From Hirsutella rhossiliensis (lineage: Eukaryota; Ascomycota; Sordariomycetes; Hypocreales; Ophiocordycipitaceae), in the NCBI RefSeq assembly GCF_020360975.1, contig NW_025408671.1, positions 2,480,001-2,544,000 of the forward strand: 64,000 nucleotides of DNA, given 5' to 3'. The stretch's first letter is position 1. Each line of letters begins with the position of its first letter. Below are positions 56,671 through 64,000 of the stretch, piece by piece. The notes beneath the pieces were generated by a model, which saw only the letters and a program-made list of their open reading frames with translations, searched no databases and was not told the DNA's origin. The position numbers and the translations under genes were made by a program.

Positions 56671-59600
56671 TTATGCCTCCTCCATGATGCCACCCTCGCC
56701 GCCACCTTCCTCGCGCCACTCGCGGCTCCTGTCTGCCAGGAGCTTGATGCCGTTGACGCGACCGGACCAGAGACTCTCGATCGGCGTACGAAACGTAAAC
56801 GCACGCTGCGAGCTGATGACGCCAATGGCCTGCAGTACGGCCTTGCGGCTGTCGCGGCCAAAGACTGCCGGGTGGTTGATCCACTCGAGGCTGCTCTCCA
56901 GCTCGTTGTCCAGGGCGGCCACGGTGCAGGGGTCAATACCCGTGCCGAGGGCGAAGCCTTCGTTGGACCGGCTTCGGCCGAGCTGGGCCGAAGCAAATCC
57001 GTTGCCGCCAGATGAGTTGGCAGAAGTAGGCGGGGACGGGCTTCGTTTCCGGTCGGGCGTCCCGGCGGTGTTGAGCGACGTCTCGCTGGCAGGGTGAGGC
57101 GTCGAAGGGGTCGATTTGTTGGCCGAGTGAGGGACGGGGGGCAGGCCACCCTTGCCGAGGCCCTTGAGAATAGACCTCGTCTCGTTCAACAGCGTATGCG
57201 CTCGATCGTGCTGACCGCGGCTGACCAGCGTCAGGGCTCGGGTAAGCATGTCCGAGGTAAGCAGCTCCATGCGCCGTTGGACGATGCTAGGGTGAGGGGG
57301 GATCGGCGGTGTGTTCTGCCAGGCCTTCTTCTGCCCGATGCTGGCTGGCAGCATTGTGATGGCTAGAAGAGATGGGCGCGGCATGTGCGTGAGCGTGCTG
57401 TCTCGCAGAATGTCGCCCCAGCTGAGGTCAGCCTGAATCAGAGGAACCTCTTCAACGGAAATGGCTCTTTCTGCGTCATTGTCCATGGAGCCGCCGAGTG
57501 CTTCCAGGCCGGACACAATGTTGTCCCAAGGATCCTGAGGCAGCTGCTCCTGAGACGAGCTGTCGGGCACAATGACCAGTTGGACCAAGATATCTCGTTT
57601 ATCGCCGAAGCGCAGGTCACCCAGACTGGCCTCGGCGTCCCGGCCAGTGGCACGCTTGGTGATCTGCAACGCTCCGCTGATCTTGTGGAACTTGGCCGGC
57701 GAGCCCTCGGGGAGCTTGAGCTTGAGCTTGACGTTTTGGTGCGAGAGGGTCTGCATGCCTCCCAGGCAGCCAGCCAAGCATTCGCGGAGCATCATCCAAT
57801 CCTTGACATAGGTGTATGATGCCTTGGTCCTCGTCGACAACTCAATCATCGTGTCCGGCTTGTGGGTCATGCCGAGCCCGAAGGAGTGGATGGTGATCTT
57901 GGCCGCCTCTGCCCTAGAGACGACGAAATCCACCGAGTCGGCGTCGGCGGTGGACGCGTCGCTGATCAGCATGATAGTGGCGATGGGGTTGTTGTGCTTG
58001 CGCTGCATGAGCAGGTCCATGGCCACGTTGGCTCCCTCCACCACGTCGGCGCGATGGCTCTTCTGGCCGACGGGCTTGATGGAGGTCAGGATATTGGACC
58101 ACCCGGGCCACGCTTTGGTTGTCATGCCGACAATGGGCACGCCGCCCCCTCCTGATCCAAAAGTGACGAGGCCCATGCGGTCCCTCTCGCCGAGATTGTT
58201 GACCATGAACTTGAGCGCATCGCGCACCAGGTTGATCTTGACGCCCTGCATCGAAGAAGATATGGGGACAACGACGACGACATCGATGGGGACGTGGATT
58301 GCGTTGGACAGGTGAGGGCTCCTGGCCGCAAAGTTGGTATACTCGGTCGGGGCCGTCGTCACGGACTTGGGGCCCCAAGAGGACGCCGTTGACGAGACTC
58401 TCTTCGGACGCGATCGTTGCCATTCAGCCTCCTCGTCTGTCTCGGACATGTCGCCGCGGTCAAAGTCCGGGCTGCGAATGGGGGAGTCCTCGATGGCATT
58501 GAGGTCGAGGAGGGCTTGGTTCCAGAGCTTGAGCTGGTTGCGGTTTTCGAATCGCAAGTGGAACTGGGGGAGCTCGGCGACGGAGAGGCTCAGCGTCAGG
58601 ACATTCTCATCAATGGTTCCCGTCTCCGCCACCTCGTTCAGGTGCTTCTTGATGAGTATGGAGCCCTTGAGCGTACAGCGAGTGGACCTTCGAGTGCCGT
58701 TGTCGTCCCATTGGGTTGATGACTGGGGCGGTAGCTTCTTTTCCTTGACGCATATGAGCATCTCGGCGAAGAGATAGCATTCCAGCTCCTGCCAAGAGAC
58801 CTTGTCCTTGCCGACTCGGAGCGTACCGTACAGTCGCAGTTGGCCGAATCTGGCCATCGTTAGCCGCCTCTGCGTCCCATTTGAGAGAGGGGGTTTATCA
58901 AGGGTATAAAGCAGCAGATGTGCTCACCTGCTAAAGTCCAAGCCGTGCCAGTTATCCACGCGGTTCCGCAGGCTCTCCGTCATCTCCTCCAGCACCTCGG
59001 CAGATTCGTAGGGATAGAAACGGCTCGATGCAGGCGTGATTACGGACCGGGTGGCCACCTCGTCGATGCGCGCGCTAACCGGCGGCAGCTGCATCGACTG
59101 CACGCCAATGTCCTCGGGGTCTGGCCTCCACTTGTTGCCGGGCACCTCGATGGTGACGAGGCAGGTAAGAGTCTGCTGCTGGCGGGATCTGTTGATGGTC
59201 GGGAACTCTGATCGAACCGTCACGGTCGGAGGCGGGACGGGGTTGCGAGAGACGGGGCGCGGGCTGCCCGGTGTAGACTCCATGGCCTGCACGTCATAGT
59301 CGTGACGCCACGGCGGGCCGCTCTGCGTCGTCTCGGGATATCCGCTCGACGCAACTCCGGTAGCCTCGCTGTCGCTCCGCGCATGCCTCGAGGAGCCGTA
59401 GCGATCGGACATGGGGGCATCGCGGCTGTCCCTGTAGCTCCCTCGAGTGACGCTATCCCTAGTGTTACCGGTGGACTGCTGGGGGAGGTAGTTCCTCTGG
59501 GAGCTGTCAACGCTGGGTGGTCTCATGGTCTGGTTGTCCCAAGTGGGTGTGGGTGTGCCCGTCGAGCGCGCATCGCTGCTTGCGGAGCGCATCATGCTGC

Positions 59601-60348
59601 TGATTTTGTCTAACTCCTAGATTAGTGGCCAGACTCGAGGCCATTCGCAAGAGGGGGGGACGGACTGATGTCGATGATATTGCCGCCGCGGCTGGTGTCG
59701 AGATGGAGCGGCGCATCGCACGTTGGACAGAATTGCGACTCGAGCTCGCGGATGAATTCATAGAAGCAGGCCTCATGAGAGACGTGGGTGCAGGAGAACT
59801 GGAGGATGCGCTCGCCTTGCAGCGTGTGCTCGAGCGGCTCCTCGCATACGGCGCATTCGCTGCCGACAAAGGTCCTCTCGCGCCGGTGGCGGCTCCGTTC
59901 GACAGTGCTCGCCATGACGTTGTTATCGAAGCCGCCGACTCTTCGAGGAGCAGAGCCGACAAGGGATGGTGCTGAGCCTGCAAGAGAATCACGTCGATAG
60001 GTAAAGTGGCCTCGAGGTTGTGCGTCAGGAAAAGGATTGACTGGGCAAGGTGTCAGTCAAGCGGACCAGCCTCGAGAAGACTATCGGGGAAAAATGACAT
60101 AGTCGGGCCTGGGCTAGCTAGCGCTCGGCGGTCGGCGACGGCGTGGAGGGGACGAACGTACCTTTTTCTGGAAACAATGGATCATCAGCCAGGGGCCGTG
60201 ATCGAGAGGCGCCCTGGGGGTTGACGATTAGGCTCAAGTCCGTCAGGCGCGAGGCAAAGTGTATGTTTTGGGCCTTGGAGTCGTCGAGGAGGGGGGGGCC
60301 CGCGTCGTTGATCCGCTGCCGCTGACTCCGTCGAGAGCGACTGAACAT
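56671..60348 (-). CDS. RING-PH-VWA protein (Far1/Ste5-like domain order)
   Basis: A large scaffold-type protein that I reconstruct as 1119 residues from exons 60162-60348, 59666-59977, 58928-59609 and 56671-58849. The start is MFSRSRRSQRQRINDAG. The RING-H2 uses C104, C107, C125, H127, H130, C133, C146 and C149. A disordered stretch and a conserved segment (SRFYPYESAEVLEEMTESLR) precede a PH domain at about 394-511 (FGQLRLYGTLRVGKDKVSWQ). A VWA domain follows at about 578-760; its MIDAS reads VPISSSM, so the usual first Asp is lost. A C/Ser-Pro-rich region and a helical end follow. Yeast Far1 and Ste5, the pheromone MAPK scaffolds, share RING, PH and VWA in this order. The donor of intron 2 (GTCCGT) is weak. 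The function is inferred. Confidence 0.85.
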
Positions 60349-60588
60349 GGAGGAGGCCGGCGTGGGTAGCAACCAAATTAAGGGGGGGCCCAGCGAGCAA
60401 ACGACGAAGAGAGGTGGATGGATCGTGGTCCGGCTCGAGCTGGCAGGCAGGTACCCTTTTCTGAGTCGGCTCCGCGGGGTTAGTGGATCGGGTTCGTTTC
60501 GACGAGAGTCGCAGAAGACGGCGAAGTGGTAGAAGAGGGAAGCGAGAGGGGAAAAGGCTAAAAAATGCGGATTTGGTGATGGTTTGGG

Positions 60589-60614
60589 TGGTGGTGGTGG
60601 TGGTGGTGGTGGTG
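60589..60614. repeat. (GGT)n microsatellite
   Basis: About eight GGT units, in the presumed promoter of the RING-PH-VWA gene, about 250 bp upstream of its start. Confidence 0.8.
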
Positions 60615-60773
60615 CGTGTGCGCGGTGGGTATGCCTAGTAATAGCAAGCAAAAAGAAGAGGCCAAAAGGAACGGCGCCAAGATGGGGATGTTTCAAGACC
60701 CTGTCTTTAGTAATGCTGCTGCGCAAGGAGGAGGCGGAGAGACGGCGGCGGGGACGGCAATTGCATGAAGGCC

Positions 60774-60820
60774 CAGGCAGGGAAGGCTCAGGCAGGGAAG
60801 GCCTAGGCAGGGAAGGCCCA
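60774..60820. repeat. 15-bp direct repeats
   Basis: Three imperfect copies of AGGCAGGGAAGGCYC in tandem. Confidence 0.7.
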
Positions 60821-60938
60821 GGGAACTGGATCGAGAGATGCTTTTGGTAGAGGGAGGGAGGGAGGCTAGGGTACTCCGAGCCCAGGTGGAAGCTTTCCAG
60901 GGGTCCTCGTCGGCTTGAAGTGGCTGGGCCTGGGCGCT

Positions 60939-61010
60939 AGCAGGCACTGGAGCAGGCACTGGAGCAGGCACTGGAGCAGGCACTGGAGCAGGCACTGGAG
61001 CAGGCACTGG
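60939..61010. repeat. 12-bp minisatellite, six perfect copies
   Basis: AGCAGGCACTGG is repeated six times without a mismatch (72 bp). The perfect identity implies recent expansion. On the minus strand it would read as Pro-Val-Pro-Ala repeats, but that frame shows no other sign of being a gene. Confidence 0.9.
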
Positions 61011-61737
61011 CACTACGTACCAGGAGTCTGCATGCCGTTGTACCTCGCACGTACCGCGAGAGAGAAAGTCGTTGGCAGAGCTGCAGAGACGGGACCGCCG
61101 CGGATGCTGGCCGGCTGTGGCCGCGGGCCAGTGCGCGCGCGTTGGGTGGCGCTGGAGCCACTAGACGGGAGTGCCGAATGCTGGTGGCATGGAAAGGGCG
61201 GTGGCTGACAACGGGGTTTGCAGAGAGGCAGGCTGGCTGGCAGGGTGACGTATGAGGTAGGTACTGACTGACTGACTGGCAGGCACTGACTGTATCCGTA
61301 CGAAGTACCTACAGAGGTATCGACCTGTTGAGCGGCTGGAGAATCTACATACAGCCCCTGTTTCTTGTCCTTCTGGATGATGATGATGCTCCTCCCTGTC
61401 TACGACCCTGTTCCCCACTGTTTCCCGGCACAGCCTGTCTGCCCAGTTCGTTCGTTTGTCGTCGTCGGCAAGCGACGGTTGGGGGCATCGTAATTCGCAG
61501 CTGGTCGCACCCGAGACACGGAGGGGACGGTGGGGGCCGCCTTGGGTCGTTTGGTTGGCCCCGCCGCCTAAAGTCATAAAGCGCAAGCGAGTGCATGACT
61601 GACTGTGGGCTGCCGCTGAGGAGCAGAAGCACGAAGCCGAGAAACGAAACGAGGCGCCAGCAAGAGGAGGCCTCACTCACCTTGCGGGATCGGACCTGCC
61701 ATGTTTGACTGACTGATGCTCTCCCCCGCGCATCTCC

Positions 61738-61757
61738 CTCTCTCTCTCTCTCTCTCT
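61738..61757. repeat. (CT)n microsatellite
   Basis: About ten CT units, directly visible. Confidence 0.8.
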
Positions 61758-61786
61758 GTCTCTCTCCACACCTCGTACTGTACATA

Positions 61787-61905
61787 GGTACCTACCTACC
61801 TAAGGAGGTAAGGTAAGGTACTGTACCCGATGACTTGGATGTACAGACAGTACAAACGATGTCTTCTACTCACCCAAGGTACCAGACAACGTTAGGTACC
61901 TTAAC
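61787..61905. repeat. TACCTA/TAGGTA palindromic repeat cluster
   Basis: Several overlapping copies of TAGGTACCTACC and AAGGTA words, matching the clusters at 670-870 and 33.6 kb. Confidence 0.6.
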
Positions 61906-64000
61906 CTAAGTGGGTGCCCAAAGACAGCTAGCATGGCCCGCTAGCTCCCCACGGCTGCGGACAATAAGCAGCTGGCAACAAACAAGTCCGTTACGAACTC
62001 CTTGCTGCTCATGGCTCATTCAGGGCTCATTCAGGTGCCCGATGCATCTAGAATCCACTCGCTGGTCCTTCGATGCGTCAGTTGCTTTTCCGTGCTGCAC
62101 TCTCCAGGATGCCAGGGCATGGGGGGGGGAGAAAGAGGGGACATATCCATGTCGGCCATGGCAAGGCGTCACCCAATCAATAGTCGCCCCGCGCAAACCA
62201 AACAACCCGGGTTACGGTACGGTAAACGGTGCCTTTGCCACCCTCGTCGGCGTCGTGTCGCCTCGGGGCCGGTGGTGCCGAGGCCGCCAGCCAGGCCAGG
62301 GGGGACATGCATGGGCTGCGCATCCCCGTCACGAGCTCCTGAAATACTTTGCGCCCGTGGAATCACGGTCGCGGACTTGCATTCAGGCGAGCCTGGAACA
62401 CGTGATGGCTTGCGCACGGAGGCACAGTACCGTACAGTATAGTACTGTACAGTGCAGTACGCGTTGCGGAACAAAGCTGAACCAGGACTGATGTGTCCAT
62501 GACAGCATTATTACTCCCATGTCAGTCTTGTCCGATGCCGTAAATGGTCGGGGCATAACCGTTAATACACTGCATGCACTCTATTCCACACTTTACTGAC
62601 TGTAATTATTACCGTACATGACAGAAGGCGAGACGACTGTCCTCCCTTGCATCACCTTGACGCGGACTCTCCCGGCTGCTGCCCCCGCGGGCTGCTTGGT
62701 CGGATATATTGCACCGTATCGCGAGGCATCAAAGAGACTTCCAATTCGCATGAGCGAGCCAAGAGCTACGGACCCATGCATCATCTCCCGAGACTTGGTA
62801 CTATCGTGGGAATACCCACAGTCGATTACGCCAGCGTCTGCTATTGCCCAGGCCTTTGGTGGACAGCTTATTTCGAGCCTCTATATCGGCCTGCTTTACT
62901 CCGTAGGGGTAGTCTTGCACGATATGAAAAGTGGAAAGGCAGGGCATCTGTCAAGACGACTGGCCGTGTGGCAGCCAATCAAGCCAAGTCCGCGTATGTT
63001 TCAACCTGGATCCGGACATACCGGAGAGTCGAAGCCGCCGGCGCACAGCATGCAGTTTGATTTCTTGTCCGACCGACATGCAGGCGCATGTGTACATACA
63101 GTTACGAACGGAGAGACTGCCGGCGCAAAGTGCAGACGGGAAAAACGCTCTGCATGCCACCTACCGCATGTACAGTATGTACATAAACCTGGCTTATTAC
63201 CGGTCGGCGGGAATCGTGGGATTTGGAGATTGGACTGGCTCGGCACGTGGCTGCCACGGCGCCATTCTCAAGCGACGACGAAGTCTCTTTGCCGTGCAAT
63301 TTCCCATCCCCTTGTATCGCTCCGGGATGATGGACGCCGCGCGCCGCAGTGGGGCCTGGCACGTCCGGTCGGTGCTTTGCCACGCCAACCCGTCGGCCGG
63401 CCGAGCCGGGACGGGACGGGTGCTTGGCCTGTTTTGGTGGAACAACGTACCATGGGCTCGCGATGGCCTCTCCCCAGAGCCGTAGATCCATGGCTCGAGC
63501 GTCTTTTGTGCAGCTGTGCGAGAGAGCTCTGGGGCATGAGAGTAGGGACGAGCAATCCATCCCCGGCCTTTGCCTACTATATCGACGACAGCACATTGGC
63601 CGCTGCCGAGTCACCAACTAGCCGCCGAGGCTTGGTACGATTTAATTGGAATCGAGAGACTGTCTTGCCCATGCCATCCCTGTTTGGGCTACTGCGAGGA
63701 ATGGATGGGCAACGGCGACAATTAAGCTTCTACCGTGCGCTGCTTCTAGAAAGTAGAAACCACGTTTTGTCACAATCTCCACATACCACAAAGAGCAGAT
63801 GATTTGCATCTGCGTCTCACCGTCTTTGTCACCTTCTAGGCCGTTGTCGGACGCCGATTTTCAGGCCCCACGGAAGAGCGGATCCTTTGTCTCGACGGCG
63901 GCTTGTTGGATTGGGTAAACGTGGAGTCGATCCGGCGCGCCCTTTTGGATGGTTTTGTGAGACATACCAATGTCCAGCGCAGCCATGTGACGAGAAAACA

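Larger units (their letters stand above)
60349..64000. other. right-edge region with repeats and no convincing gene
   Basis: 3.6 kb without a recognisable protein. It contains (GGT)n at about 60589-60614, a 15-bp direct repeat at 60774-60820, a 12-bp minisatellite at 60939-61010, (CT)n at 61738-61757 and TACCTA/TAGGTA palindromes at 61787-61905. A 394-codon plus-strand frame at 62618-63802 has no motif and is overlapped by long frames in other phases, so I do not call it a gene. Confidence 0.5.

Noticed and set aside
60939..61010. CRISPR-like array
   Set aside because: Contiguous 12-bp tandem units without spacers in a fungal nuclear context; it is a minisatellite.
62618..63802. Calling the 394-codon frame a protein gene
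   Set aside because: No recognisable motif, overlapped by long frames in other phases, and composition like translated non-coding GC-rich DNA.

Overview
The window is nuclear DNA of a filamentous ascomycete. The genes carry short introns of about 45-110 bp with GTRNGT donors and CTAAC-type branch sites. Coding sequence is GC-rich, and intergenic DNA is strewn with TACCTA/TAGGTA palindromes. Gene content (MOT1, SMC3, CCT8, RPL43, a caspase-like protease, a RING-PH-VWA protein) fits Sordariomycetes. Hypocreales is my inference from overall style, not something proved here.

Layout. (1) 0.8-11 kb is an accessory block with a secondary-metabolism look: a frameshifted O-methyltransferase head to head with a frameshifted, internally shortened MFS exporter, then a PTH11/rhodopsin-type membrane protein killed by four in-frame TAG codons, an apparently intact spliced P450, and a 5'-truncated second P450. 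No core synthase is visible, so this is either the edge of a cluster or a decaying remnant. (2) 11-13.5 kb is AT-richer and nearly empty. (3) 13.5-43 kb is conserved housekeeping DNA with long gaps: a secreted cupredoxin, MOT1, SMC3, mitochondrial ribosomal protein mL46, a RING+PHD protein, ribosomal protein L43, a saccharopine-dehydrogenase-like oxidoreductase and a DUF155/RMD8-type protein. (4) 43-49 kb is a second accessory island: a caspase-like (C14) gene, an unidentified gene interrupted only by TAG/TAA codons in one unbroken frame, a small spliced orphan gene and a possible gag fragment. (5) 49.5-60.4 kb holds a PaiB-like FMN-binding protein, a glyoxalase-fold protein, an Nhp10-like HMG protein, a small orphan, CCT8 and a 1119-residue RING-PH-VWA protein with the domain order of yeast Far1/Ste5. 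(6) 60.4-64 kb holds repeats and no convincing gene.

The nonsense mutations in both accessory islands are all TAG or TAA, never TGA, and all lie at sites explained by CpA-to-TpA change. That is the expected mark of repeat-induced point mutation (RIP). Splice structures were worked out by hand from donor/acceptor motifs, phase and protein continuity, without transcript data. I made no database searches; family assignments rest on recognised motifs.
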